Below are positions 1 to 5,701 of a stretch of 6,612 nt of DNA, piece by piece. Below the pieces are notes generated by a model that ran no database searches, was not told the DNA's origin, and saw only the letters and a list, made by a program, of their open reading frames with translations. The position numbers and the translations under genes were made by a program. Each line of letters begins with the position of its first letter. Position 1 is the first letter of the stretch. Source of the DNA: Candidatus Cloacimonadota bacterium (lineage in GTDB: Bacteria; Cloacimonadota; Cloacimonadia; Cloacimonadales; JAFGVF01); NCBI GenBank assembly GCA_016938155.1, contig JAFGVF010000146.1:1-6612 (forward strand), given 5' to 3'.

Positions 1-230
1 GAGAAGCAATTGATTACTGTTTACCATATCCCGATAAGTTGAAGCTTCAGAGAGATAAGGCATTGGAAGAGGTGAATCCATATTTAGATGGAAGTACATC
101 CAAAAGAATAGTTACTGCTTTAGAGAAACTTAACCCCAAGGATTATCCTAAAAAACATAAACCCCTGAATCTGATAAGAAAGTGGCAGATAATCTACCAT
201 AGTGTTTTCAGGAAGGGATATTTAAGATAA
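1..230 (+). CDS. 3' end of an unidentified gene (5' truncated by window edge), possibly envelope-polysaccharide enzyme
   Basis: The reading frame is open from base 3 to a TAA at 228-230, giving the last 75 residues of a longer protein. A TTG at 39 could be read as a start, but the frame continues upstream without a stop and no Shine-Dalgarno precedes it, so I treat it as internal. The fragment is very basic. A stretch reading NPYLDGSTSKRIVTALEKL, followed by a Lys/Arg-rich tail ending FRKGYLR, resembles the C-terminal helix of CDP-glycerol glycerophosphotransferase-like and UDP-GlcNAc 2-epimerase-like enzymes, where an acidic residue, a glycine and a small-Ser-x-Arg-hydrophobic helix close the nucleotide-binding Rossmann domain. 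That match is from memory and weak. The gene ends 13 bp from the end of a convergent glycosyltransferase, which is compatible with a surface-glycan locus. No catalytic residue is visible. That it is coding is fairly sure; its function is not. Confidence 0.6.
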   Translation, partial: EAIDYCLPYPDKLKLQRDKALEEVNPYLDGSTSKRIVTALEKLNPKDYPKKHKPLNLIRKWQIIYHSVFRKGYLR

Positions 231-243
231 GTGTAAAGTAAGC

Positions 244-1326
244 CTAATTAGTAATGAAAGTTCTTGATTTTAAGCTTTCGTATAACTCTTGGTATTGCTT
301 TAAATAGGATGTTAATCCATAATGCATTACCGATTTCCCGGCTGCCCCGGCAAGAGTATTTCTTAATTCAGCGTTTTCAATAAGCAAATTAACTGCTTGA
401 GCAAGAGTATAGGCATCTTTTTCAGGTACCAATAGTCCATTTTGTCTATTAACAATAACTTCATCAAGACCACTTGCATCAACACATACGGACGGTTTTC
501 CACAATTCATGGCATCAAGCAGATTTGTCACTGCATCATCTGATTTAGAGGCAAGAATAAAAATGTCAAAAGCCTTCAAGTAATCATAAACATTCTCAGG
601 TTGTTCTGTGAGTATGAATCGATCGGAAATATTGAGATTGTAAGTTATCTTCTTTATTTTATCAACCATCTTTCCATCAGCTATAGTGAGGAACAGCACT
701 TCAGGATGTTTCCTCAGAATGATGGCTGCTGTTTTAACAAGATTTGTATAATCCTTATTTAGGCTCGAAGTAATAACAGAACCTATCAATAAGCTGTGAG
801 AGGGTAGAGAGTTTTTTACGATATGCTTATTGTCAGATGTATTCACTTTGGCTAAATCTATTGCATTCCTGATTACAGATAACTTTTCCAGTCCCTCTTT
901 TTGACTCAACTTACGAATTCTTTCCGAGGTACAAACAATCATATCAATCTGAGAATAGATAAACTTGCTAAAGGCATTATGATAAGATGCATCACATTCT
1001 CTTCTGGTATAAACTAAGGGCTTATGCGTGACTAATTTTACCAATACTCCAAATTTCAATGACTCCGGTGAATAGCAGTGAATCAGACTTATTTTGTTCT
1101 TTCTGGCAAATCCGGCAACAGCTAATCCCCCTGCGAAATCTCCTTTATAAAAATGTGGAATAGCCTTGCATCTGATGTTCTGTTTCTTGGCTAATTCCTC
1201 AAGTTTTGAGCCTTTCCGGCAGACTATTGCAGTCTCCACTCCTCCTTGAAGCAATCCTTCAATCAGATTCATTGTTTGCTGTATTCCACCATGCAGCCCC
1301 ATTTCCATCTCAATATGAAGTATCAT
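244..1326 (-). CDS. GT4-family glycosyltransferase (GT-B fold), LPS/surface-glycan type
   Basis: This 360-residue protein would transfer a sugar from an activated nucleotide donor to a lipid or glycan acceptor at the inner face of the cytoplasmic membrane. The N-terminal half opens with a beta strand followed by HGGIQQTMNLIEGL (residues 12-25), the GG-x-E/Q-R-like acceptor loop of GT4 enzymes, and carries YTRRECD, which resembles the RRVDF stretch in some lipopolysaccharide GT4 enzymes. The C-terminal half is a typical glycosyltransferase group 1 domain: IGSVITSSLNKDYTNLVKTA, then FDIFILASKSDDAVTNLLDA, MNCGKPSVCVDASGLDEVIV and NGLLV. The family's Glu-x7-Glu pair is replaced by Asp263-x7-Asp271, which is unusual. 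Length is normal and no signal peptide or membrane span is seen. The ATG at 1326 follows an AGGATAGGATAAA purine run. Acceptor and sugar cannot be deduced. It is monocistronic here and convergent with the gene on its left. Confidence 0.9.
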   Translation of the reverse strand: MILHIEMEMGLHGGIQQTMNLIEGLLQGGVETAIVCRKGSKLEELAKKQNIRCKAIPHFYKGDFAGGLAVAGFARKNKISLIHCYSPESLKFGVLVKLVTHKPLVYTRRECDASYHNAFSKFIYSQIDMIVCTSERIRKLSQKEGLEKLSVIRNAIDLAKVNTSDNKHIVKNSLPSHSLLIGSVITSSLNKDYTNLVKTAAIILRKHPEVLFLTIADGKMVDKIKKITYNLNISDRFILTEQPENVYDYLKAFDIFILASKSDDAVTNLLDAMNCGKPSVCVDASGLDEVIVNRQNGLLVPEKDAYTLAQAVNLLIENAELRNTLAGAAGKSVMHYGLTSYLKQYQELYESLKSRTFITN

Positions 1327-1471
1327 TTTATCCTATCCTGTTCTTAACAAAATCATGATGCACACAACCTTACTGGGATTTCTTTGTAAAGAACTATTTT
1401 CTTACAGAATTGTGAGTCCCAAAGAGGAAACCTCAGCTTCCCTAAGTGTGATTATGATTAAGGCATCTACT

Positions 1472-1491
1472 TTATAAACATAAGTTTATAA
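1472..1491. repeat. AT-rich perfect inverted repeat (8-bp arms, 4-nt loop)
   Basis: TTATAAAC (1472-1479) and GTTTATAA (1484-1491) are exact reverse complements around a 4-nt loop. The only following T-run is TTTT on the plus strand, and no gene ends just upstream, so it is a poor terminator. Its place about 150 bp upstream of the glycosyltransferase start would suit a regulator-binding site, but AT-rich palindromes of this length also arise by chance. Confidence 0.4.
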
Positions 1492-1711
1492 GTTTTGGAT
1501 GCATATTAATAGATACTTCCCATTTGATTGAATTCAATTCTAAGCTGTGACTATCCCCAAGAAGTACGCATTTCTTTATCATGTGTCATCTTTTGTAAAA
1601 ATTTCTTCGATTCCCTTTTTCAATGTCAGAATATATTCTTCGTGCTTTGTATGTATAGAAAAGTTACGATAAAGGATCTTGTTTTGATTAACCAAGTATT
1701 GGAGGAATAAA

Positions 1712-1804
1712 TTGAGTTTGTATTTTCAGGAACTGCCATTTTACATCTCCACACTAATGATTACAATATCCCTTAGGCATGAGAAGTTGAAGCGATTCAC
1801 ATAA
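1712..1804 (+). CDS. Candidate 30-residue small peptide upstream of mrp (doubtful)
   Basis: A TTG at 1712 lies 5 nt after a strong GGAGGA (1701-1706) and opens a 30-codon frame ending in TAA at 1802-1804. The peptide would have a hydrophobic middle (LPFYISTLMITISL, residues 8-21) and a basic tail (RHEKLKRFT), the layout of a tiny single-span membrane peptide or a leader peptide. It ends 86 bp before the mrp start. I know of no family for it. Against it: TTG is a weak start, the frame is short, and a ribosome-binding-like purine run can occur by chance. In favour: the same 11-bp sequence serves as the mrp ribosome-binding site. Confidence 0.15.
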   Translation: MSLYFQELPFYISTLMITISLRHEKLKRFT

Positions 1805-1876
1805 CATGGGAAATTCTCTTTTCTTTTTAATTGACAGGTGAAACACACTCACGCTTTGGTTATCCACTAAATAAAT

Positions 1877-1890
1877 TATTGGAGGAAGTG
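1877..1890 (+). promoter_or_regulatory. Ribosome-binding site that decides the mrp start
   Basis: GGAGGA at 1881-1886, four bases before the ATG at 1891, is a good Shine-Dalgarno sequence. It argues that translation starts at 1891. The TTG at 1831 in the same frame would add 20 residues unlike anything in the Mrp family and has no ribosome-binding site of its own. Confidence 0.75.
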
Positions 1891-2724
1891 ATGTCAGACG
1901 AACAAAAAATCCCTACTCCTGAGGAGCGGGAGCAACTGCTCACTGACAATCTGTCCAGGATAAAGAACAGAATTGTCGTAATAAGTGGAAAAGGCGGAGT
2001 CGGTAAAAGTACTGTATCCGTAAACCTTGCCTACGGTCTTGCCCTTGCGGGGAAGAAAGTTGGTATTCTTGATGTTGATATTCATGGACCATCAATAGCT
2101 AAGATGGTTGGAGTTGAGGGTAATCCCATAATGGCAGACCTCGACACTCATAAACCTATGCCAGTGCGTGTACATGATAATTTGCATGTAATGTCTATTG
2201 CATCTCTCATAGAAGATCAGGATGCACCTCTTATCTGGAGAGGTCCCATGAAGATGTCAGCCATTAAACAGTTTATGGAAGACATTCAATGGCCTGCTTT
2301 GGATTATCTTATTGTAGATTGTCCCCCCGGAACAGGTGATGAACCCCTTTCCGTTATCCAGATACTTAAAAAAGTTACAGGCTCAATAATAGTTTCTACT
2401 CCACAGGATGTAGCCTTCCTTGATGCCAGAAAGACAATTCGCTTCTCTCAGAGTCTGAATGTACCGATTATAGGTCTCATAGAAAATATGAAAGAACTTA
2501 TCTGTCCTCATTGCGGAGGCGCGATACAATTATTCAGTGGTGAAGGTGCAGGAAAGGCAATCCATGATTTTGGAATTGATTTGCTGGGACAGATTCCCAT
2601 CGAAATTGATATTCCCCTTAGTTCAGATAAAGGAAGACCATTTATCTATGACATAGCCAAGAAACCGGCAGGCATTGCCATGCAGGCGATTGTTGATAAG
2701 ATTATCACGAAAGTGGAAGCATAA
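1891..2724 (+). CDS. mrp: Mrp/NBP35 (ApbC)-family P-loop ATPase, Fe-S cluster carrier
   Basis: This 277-residue cytoplasmic ATPase belongs to the MinD/ParA-like deviant P-loop group; family members bind a bridging [4Fe-4S] cluster as a dimer and pass it to apo-proteins. Visible motifs in order: deviant Walker A GKGGVGKST with the signature lysine (residues 33-41), switch I region LDVDIHGPS (60-68), Mrp-specific VDCPPGTGD (142-150), and the cluster-binding C205-P-H-C208 followed by GGAIQLFSGEG. There is no N-terminal MIP18/DUF59 domain as in longer Mrp proteins, and no N-terminal ferredoxin-like cysteine cluster as in Nbp35; this is the short form. The first 24 residues are a charged lead-in. 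The gene stands alone, is followed 20 bp later by an intrinsic terminator, and converges on the rplS operon. Family assignment is firm; in vivo clients are unknown. Confidence 0.93.
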   Translation: MSDEQKIPTPEEREQLLTDNLSRIKNRIVVISGKGGVGKSTVSVNLAYGLALAGKKVGILDVDIHGPSIAKMVGVEGNPIMADLDTHKPMPVRVHDNLHVMSIASLIEDQDAPLIWRGPMKMSAIKQFMEDIQWPALDYLIVDCPPGTGDEPLSVIQILKKVTGSIIVSTPQDVAFLDARKTIRFSQSLNVPIIGLIENMKELICPHCGGAIQLFSGEGAGKAIHDFGIDLLGQIPIEIDIPLSSDKGRPFIYDIAKKPAGIAMQAIVDKIITKVEA

Positions 2725-2744
2725 ACATTCCTATCCAAACCTAC

Positions 2745-2774
2745 AAAAGAGCCATCCGAAAGGGTGGTTCTTTT
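2745..2774 (+). terminator. Intrinsic terminator of mrp
   Basis: A 13-bp stem (2745-2757 with 2762-2774, including two G-T pairs) closes on a GAAA tetraloop and its 3' arm ends in TTTT. The stem starts 20 bp after the mrp stop codon. The AAAA at the base of the 5' arm would supply a short U-run on the other strand, so it may also act weakly leftward. Confidence 0.85.
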
Positions 2775-2802
2775 GCTTTAAGGGTATTGATTGCAATATT
2801 GA

Positions 2803-2849
2803 TGTTTACCGGACTCATAAGAATGTGTTGTCTCACTGTCTGGTAAACA
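2803..2849 (+). repeat. 12-bp imperfect inverted repeat lying between the two terminators
   Basis: TGTTTACC (2803-2810) is an exact reverse complement of GGTAAACA (2842-2849). The pairing extends inward by a G-U pair and GAC/GTC (2812-2814 with 2838-2840) to 12 bp around a 23-nt loop. The G-U pair forms only on plus-strand RNA; on minus-strand RNA it would be an A-C mismatch. There is no U-tract, so this is not a simple terminator. Its 3' arm runs into the A-tract of the next terminator. Confidence 0.55.
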
Positions 2850-2880
2850 AAAAAGGGAACCGAATCGGTTCCCTTTTTTT
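2849..2880 (-). terminator. Intrinsic (bidirectional) terminator of the rpsP-rplS operon
   Basis: GGGAACCG (2855-2862) pairs with CGGTTCCC (2866-2873) around a 3-nt loop, flanked by A6 on the left and T7 on the right. It therefore has a U-tract in both orientations. It sits 10 bp past the rplS stop codon, so its main role should be ending the leftward ribosomal operon; it would also stop read-through from mrp. Confidence 0.93.
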
Positions 2881-2889
2881 AGTGTTAAA

Positions 2890-3243
2890 CTACTTGTTGT
2901 AATGTTTCTTTTCTTGAACTTTAGCTCTCTTACCACGAGCTGTTCTGAGATAGAACAACTTGGCACGGCGTACACGACCGAAACGAACTACTTCCATTTT
3001 ATCAATAAGGGGTGTATGCATAGGGAAGATTCTTTCAACGCCAACTCCATTGGAGATTTTTCTGACAGTAAAACTCTTCGACATGCCGGCACCGCGTTTC
3101 TGAATAACGATACCCTGGAAAATCTGAATACGCTCTTTAGCACCTTCTTTGATCTTATAGTGAACCTTAACGGTATCTCCTACTCTGAATTCAGGCAGGT
3201 CTGAGCGAAGTAAATCCTTGGTAACCATTTGTAAGATATCCAT
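2890..3243 (-). CDS. rplS: 50S ribosomal protein L19
   Basis: This 117-residue protein sits at the 30S-50S interface of the large subunit. The whole family pattern is present: [16 protein letters not shown] (19-34), [24 protein letters not shown], then [35 protein letters not shown] and a basic tail. Length is normal (115 in E. coli). The ATG at 3243 has a very strong AGGAGG, and that site overlaps the TAA of the upstream methyltransferase gene, so the two are probably translated in tandem. It is the last gene of the operon and is followed directly by the bidirectional terminator. Confidence 0.98.
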   Translation of the reverse strand: MDILQMVTKDLLRSDLPEFRVGDTVKVHYKIKEGAKERIQIFQGIVIQKRGAGMSKSFTVRKISNGVGVERIFPMHTPLIDKMEVVRFGRVRRAKLFYLRTARGKRAKVQEKKHYNK

Positions 3244-3254
3244 TATATCCTCCT

Positions 3255-3812
3255 TTATTCCTCGGAAGCTAATCTATCGAGAACTATAGCCACGGCACTT
3301 CGTACGGAAAGATGATTGTATGCACCTTTTCCGGTTATCGGAGTCAAAACATGGTCGCACAAAGAATAAACTTCTCCTGCAAGACCATTTCCGGTTCCAA
3401 ATAATAGAAGGACAGGCTGTCCTTTCAGATCCATTTGTTTCAATTCCTTGAAACTAATCTGTCCGGGCATCTGCCGGGCTGTCGTTGTTACTATAATAGG
3501 ATAGATTCCTTCCTGATTTTTAATCTGTTCCTTCAAACTTTGCACGGTTGGAGAGTAATCCACAATATCAATTGCTTCAACTCGATCCGAATTATAATTC
3601 CGTGCTATATCTGTATGCCAGAATTCAGTAATTGTTTTCAATACCTGTCTCTGACCCTCATTTGGTGTTACGATATAGAATTTTTCAATCCCGTAGGTTA
3701 GACACGAACGGGCAATATCGTGCACATCAAGATTGGTTATTGAAGTCGTAACAACTTCATTAAATTTGTTGTACACAGGATAGTGAACAAGTCCAAGGTA
3801 AAATTTACTCAT
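3255..3812 (-). CDS. SPOUT-class RNA methyltransferase, TM1570-like (Methyltrn_RNA_4 family)
   Basis: This 185-residue protein is predicted to use S-adenosylmethionine to methylate an RNA. The C-terminal half shows the trefoil-knot SAM-binding region: [15 protein letters not shown] (134-148), DHVLTPITG (153-161) and [17 protein letters not shown] (165-181), with ARQMPG (112-117) earlier. It starts with [12 protein letters not shown], typical of the family. It is not TrmD, which is the next gene upstream; its ATG overlaps the trmD stop by 8 nt (ATGAGTAA), implying translational coupling. From memory, Thermotoga TM1570 is also found between trmD and rplS, and in some bacteria the domain is fused to TrmD. 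The substrate is, to my knowledge, not established. A common family version of the first loop has GWGL; here it is GNGL. Family call firm, target unknown. Confidence 0.9.
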   Translation of the reverse strand: MSKFYLGLVHYPVYNKFNEVVTTSITNLDVHDIARSCLTYGIEKFYIVTPNEGQRQVLKTITEFWHTDIARNYNSDRVEAIDIVDYSPTVQSLKEQIKNQEGIYPIIVTTTARQMPGQISFKELKQMDLKGQPVLLLFGTGNGLAGEVYSLCDHVLTPITGKGAYNHLSVRSAVAIVLDRLASEE

Positions 3813-4482
3813 CTAATAAATCTCTTCTCCGCTCTCGCGTTATTTCTAATGCCTTCTCTTTCCGCCAAGCCTCTATCTTTTTGTGATTACCTGATAGTAA
3901 AACTTCAGGAACTTTCATTCCTTCATACTCCTCCGGACGAGTATAGTGGGGATAACCCAGTAATCCATCTTCAAAGGAGTCTGAGTTTGCTGACTCAATA
4001 TCTTTGAGCACTCCGGGTTGCAATCTGGCACATGCATCAATAAAGCACATGGCAGCCAGTTCTCCACCCGAAAGCACATAATCTCCGAGTGATATCTCAT
4101 CCGTTACAAGTACATCTCTAACCCGTTGGTCAATCTCTTTATAGTGACCACACAAGATTATCACATTCTCACAAACAGCATATTCTCTGACAATCTCTTG
4201 CGTTAAAGGTCTGCCTTGGGGAGTAAAATAGATTAGATGGGATGAGGTATTCGTTTCTCTGATGAATTCAACTGCTCTGAATACAGGTTCCGGTTTTATA
4301 ACCATACCTGCCTCTCCTCCATAGGGATAATCATCCACCTGCCTGCTCTTCACAAAAGTGAAATCCCGAAAGTCAACCAGACTTATCTCGATGGCATTTT
4401 GTTTAATGGCTTTTGCAACAATGCTCGCCTCCATAAAGGAGTGAAACATTGCCGGGAAAAGGGTCAAAACATCGAATTTCAT
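3805..4482 (-). CDS. trmD: tRNA (guanine-37-N1)-methyltransferase
   Basis: TrmD methylates N1 of G37 next to the anticodon of tRNAs reading CUN, CCN and CGG codons, preventing +1 frameshifts. This 225-residue copy has the full knot domain: DDYPYGGEAGM (50-60), TPQGRPLTQ (87-95), GHYKEIDQRV (112-121), EISLGDYVLSGGELAAM (129-145), and DSFEDGLLGYPHYTRPEEYEGM (168-189). The presumed catalytic Asp (E. coli D169) is D168 and the partner Arg (R154) is R153. Two differences stand out: the E. coli GRYEG loop reads GHYKE, and the C-terminal tail is about 25-30 residues shorter than in E. coli (255). Both resemble variants I recall from Bacteroidetes-like lineages, so the enzyme is probably active. The start overlaps the rimM stop as ATGA, and the end overlaps the next methyltransferase gene. 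Confidence 0.97.
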   Translation of the reverse strand: MKFDVLTLFPAMFHSFMEASIVAKAIKQNAIEISLVDFRDFTFVKSRQVDDYPYGGEAGMVIKPEPVFRAVEFIRETNTSSHLIYFTPQGRPLTQEIVREYAVCENVIILCGHYKEIDQRVRDVLVTDEISLGDYVLSGGELAAMCFIDACARLQPGVLKDIESANSDSFEDGLLGYPHYTRPEEYEGMKVPEVLLSGNHKKIEAWRKEKALEITRERRRDLLDE

Positions 4483-4988
4483 AGTTCCAGCAGTTCCTCA
4501 ATATTTTGAGTATAAAGGAGTTTCTTCTCAGCATCCTTCTTAGAGATGAAATGTTCAACATCAGGAATTATAACTTCCTTACCATCAAACAACTCAACTA
4601 TAATACGGTCTTGAAAAGAATCTTCCATTATCTCCTGAACCGTTCCAATCTCCTGTTCTCTGAATATGACGGTATAGTCGATAAGAGAGATGCTTTGTCC
4701 CTCTATCTCCTGATACTGCTCTTTCTCAATTAAAACAAGGGCTTTCTGCACTATCTCCAGCTCTTCGACGATTCCATCCTCTATAAACTTGAGATACAGT
4801 TTACCTTGATATTGCTTAATTTTATCCAGAGTTACATAAAACACTCTGTCACTATTAAAGATCAAATAAAAGTTTTTCTTAGAAAACAGGGCAGGTCTAA
4901 AGGACTTTAAAGGTTTGAAGGAGATATAACCCGTGTTTTTATAAACAGTTCCTAACCTGCCGATGGGAATTAAATCTGATTGTTGCAT
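4479..4988 (-). CDS. rimM: Ribosome maturation factor RimM (divergent)
   Basis: RimM binds S19 in the 30S head and helps 16S rRNA maturation. At 169 residues it has normal length (182 in E. coli). The C-terminal PRC barrel (about 95-169) is recognisable from SLIDYTVIFREQEIGTVQEI, VIIPDVEHFISKKDAEKKLLY and the closing IEELLEL, which matches the family's usual EGLLEL-type end. The N-terminal domain is weak: the start IPIGRLGTVYKNTGYISFKPL corresponds to the usual VG-x-I-x-x-x-HG-x-x-G-E, but the HG and GE signature residues are absent. Identification therefore rests on the PRC end and on position between khpA and trmD, its near-universal place. Its ATG follows the khpA TAA with no gap (TAAATG), and it overlaps trmD by 4 nt. 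Confidence 0.9.
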   Translation of the reverse strand: MQQSDLIPIGRLGTVYKNTGYISFKPLKSFRPALFSKKNFYLIFNSDRVFYVTLDKIKQYQGKLYLKFIEDGIVEELEIVQKALVLIEKEQYQEIEGQSISLIDYTVIFREQEIGTVQEIMEDSFQDRIIVELFDGKEVIIPDVEHFISKKDAEKKLLYTQNIEELLEL

Positions 4989-5219
4989 TTACTCGATTAT
5001 TTCGAGTTCTGCTCGCTTTCCCTGCTTTGTGCTGACTGCGTTTAGGATAGTGCGGATTGCACCAGCTGTGCGTCCACGCTTGCCTATTACTTTTCCGATA
5101 TCACCTTTAGCTACACGGAGTTCGAATAAGGTTATCTTATCTCCTGCTATTTCGGTGATACTCACTTCACTGGGATCATCTACTAGAGCTTTTACTACGA
5201 ATTCAATCAGTTCCTTCAT
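4989..5219 (-). CDS. khpA: KH-domain RNA-binding protein KhpA
   Basis: This 76-residue protein is a single KH domain almost end to end. It starts MKELIEFVVKALVDDPSEV, as KhpA/YlqC proteins do, and carries the RNA-gripping GxxG loop as GKRG (residues 46-49) inside DIGKVIGKRGRTAGAIRTIL. In Gram-positive species KhpA pairs with KhpB and influences cell division and small-RNA metabolism; in this operon, between rpsP and rimM, a link to ribosome assembly is the natural inference. KhpB is not in the window. The ATG at 5219 has a good AAGGAG. Size and position are standard. Confidence 0.94.
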   Translation of the reverse strand: MKELIEFVVKALVDDPSEVSITEIAGDKITLFELRVAKGDIGKVIGKRGRTAGAIRTILNAVSTKQGKRAELEIIE

Positions 5220-5233
5220 TAATTAACTCCTTG

Positions 5234-5530
5234 CTATTCCTGGGTCTCTACTTGAGCTTTCTTAGCTGATTCTTTCTCGTTATGCCACAATTCAAGTACG
5301 CCGGCTCTTCTAAGCAGGGATCTTACTGTGTCTGTCGGTTGCGCACCGGTTCTGAGCCACTTCAGTGCCATTTCCTGGTCAATCTGAAGTTTGAATGGTT
5401 CTGGTTTAGGATCATACCAGCCAATTGACTCGAGATATTTACCGTCTCTTTTAATCCGTGCATCAACTGCAACTATGCGATAGAACGGCGCATTACGGGC
5501 GCCCATTCTTCTCAGTCTGAGCTTTACCAT
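5234..5530 (-). CDS. rpsP: 30S ribosomal protein S16
   Basis: S16 is a primary-assembly protein of the 30S body. This 98-residue copy shows the whole family pattern: [20 protein letters not shown] at the start, [21 protein letters not shown] (21-41), and [24 protein letters not shown] (55-78), with a charged C-terminal tail. I set the start at the ATG at 5530 because AAGGAG sits just upstream and every S16 begins M(V/A)K(L/I)R. The same frame extends upstream to 5587, adding 19 residues that do not belong to the family. It is the first gene of the operon. An out-of-frame ATG in the ribosome-binding region (5535) gives only ATG-AGA-TGG-TAA and is probably chance. Confidence 0.98.
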   Translation of the reverse strand: MVKLRLRRMGARNAPFYRIVAVDARIKRDGKYLESIGWYDPKPEPFKLQIDQEMALKWLRTGAQPTDTVRSLLRRAGVLELWHNEKESAKKAQVETQE

Positions 5531-5586
5531 CTCATCTCCTTTCTTTATTCCATTTAACTTTTTATCTATAAATATATAGAATGACA

Positions 5587-5615
5587 TCTAAATTTGAATC
5601 CCGTTATGGAGTCAA
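5587..5615 (-). promoter_or_regulatory. Putative sigma-70-type promoter of the rpsP operon
   Basis: On the minus strand TTGACT (5615-5610) matches the -35 consensus at five of six positions. It is followed after exactly 17 bp by TTTAGA (5592-5587), a mediocre -10 matching at three of six. It lies about 57 bp upstream of the rpsP ATG, giving a short A/T-rich leader. An alternative -10 could lie in the TATATATTTATAGAT run nearer the gene. Primary sigma-factor consensus in this lineage is not known to me. Confidence 0.35.
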
Positions 5616-5701
5616 GACTTTTTTCTAAATCGCATTTTCTCATACGGTTGGAGATTTATTTGACTAAAAAGCAACACTACTACCCTTAGGTGTTTTTTTG
5701 T

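Larger units (their letters stand above)
1327..1890. other. Intergenic gap between divergent glycosyltransferase and mrp genes; no convincing gene
   Basis: About 560 bp lie between the start of the leftward glycosyltransferase and the start of the rightward mrp gene, so promoters for both should lie here. I see no sigma-70 pair good enough to annotate. It contains a perfect 8-bp AT-rich hairpin (1472-1491), a 12-bp palindrome centred on an EcoRI-like GAATTC (1527-1538), a small GAGG-AAA-CCTC hairpin (1424-1434) and two copies of TATTGGAGGAA exactly 180 bp apart (1697-1707 and 1877-1887). The second copy is the mrp ribosome-binding site. The first precedes a 30-codon open frame, 1712-1804. A 60-codon TTG-started frame at 1528-1710 is cysteine-rich and has no ribosome-binding site, so it is not called. 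No tRNA-like fold was found by eye. Confidence 0.6.

Noticed and set aside
1527..1538. 12-bp palindrome ATTGAATTCAAT as an operator
   Set aside because: No second site or neighbouring promoter supports it; short AT-rich palindromes are common by chance.
1528..1710. 60-codon plus-strand frame with six cysteines, TTG start
   Set aside because: No ribosome-binding site, weak start codon, no recognisable family and no periodic pattern typical of coding DNA; probably chance.
1684..1713. TTGATT-N18-TAAATT promoter-like pair upstream of mrp
   Set aside because: Only four of six matches in each box and a long spacer; it also overlaps the first GGAGGA copy. Too weak to annotate in AT-rich DNA.
1831..1836. 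Perfect TTGACA -35 box upstream of mrp
   Set aside because: No acceptable -10 hexamer at 16-19 bp spacing, so no promoter is called.
1831..1890. Upstream in-frame TTG start for mrp adding 20 residues
   Set aside because: No Shine-Dalgarno before 1831, while GGAGGA stands just before the ATG at 1891; the extra residues do not look like the Mrp family.
2902..3204. 100-codon plus-strand frame opposite rplS
   Set aside because: Lies entirely antisense to the unmistakable L19 gene and has no family features.
5524..5535. Four-codon minimal frame (ATG-AGA-TGG-TAA) overlapping the rpsP start
   Set aside because: Its ATG directly abuts the Shine-Dalgarno, too close for efficient initiation; likely coincidental.
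5531..5587. N-terminal extension of S16 to 5587
   Set aside because: S16 proteins begin at MVKLR; the ATG at 5530 has its own AAGGAG and the extension spans the leader and the putative -10.
5687..5699. CCTTAGG followed by a T7 run as a terminator
   Set aside because: Only about three base pairs of stem can form; a T-run alone is not enough.
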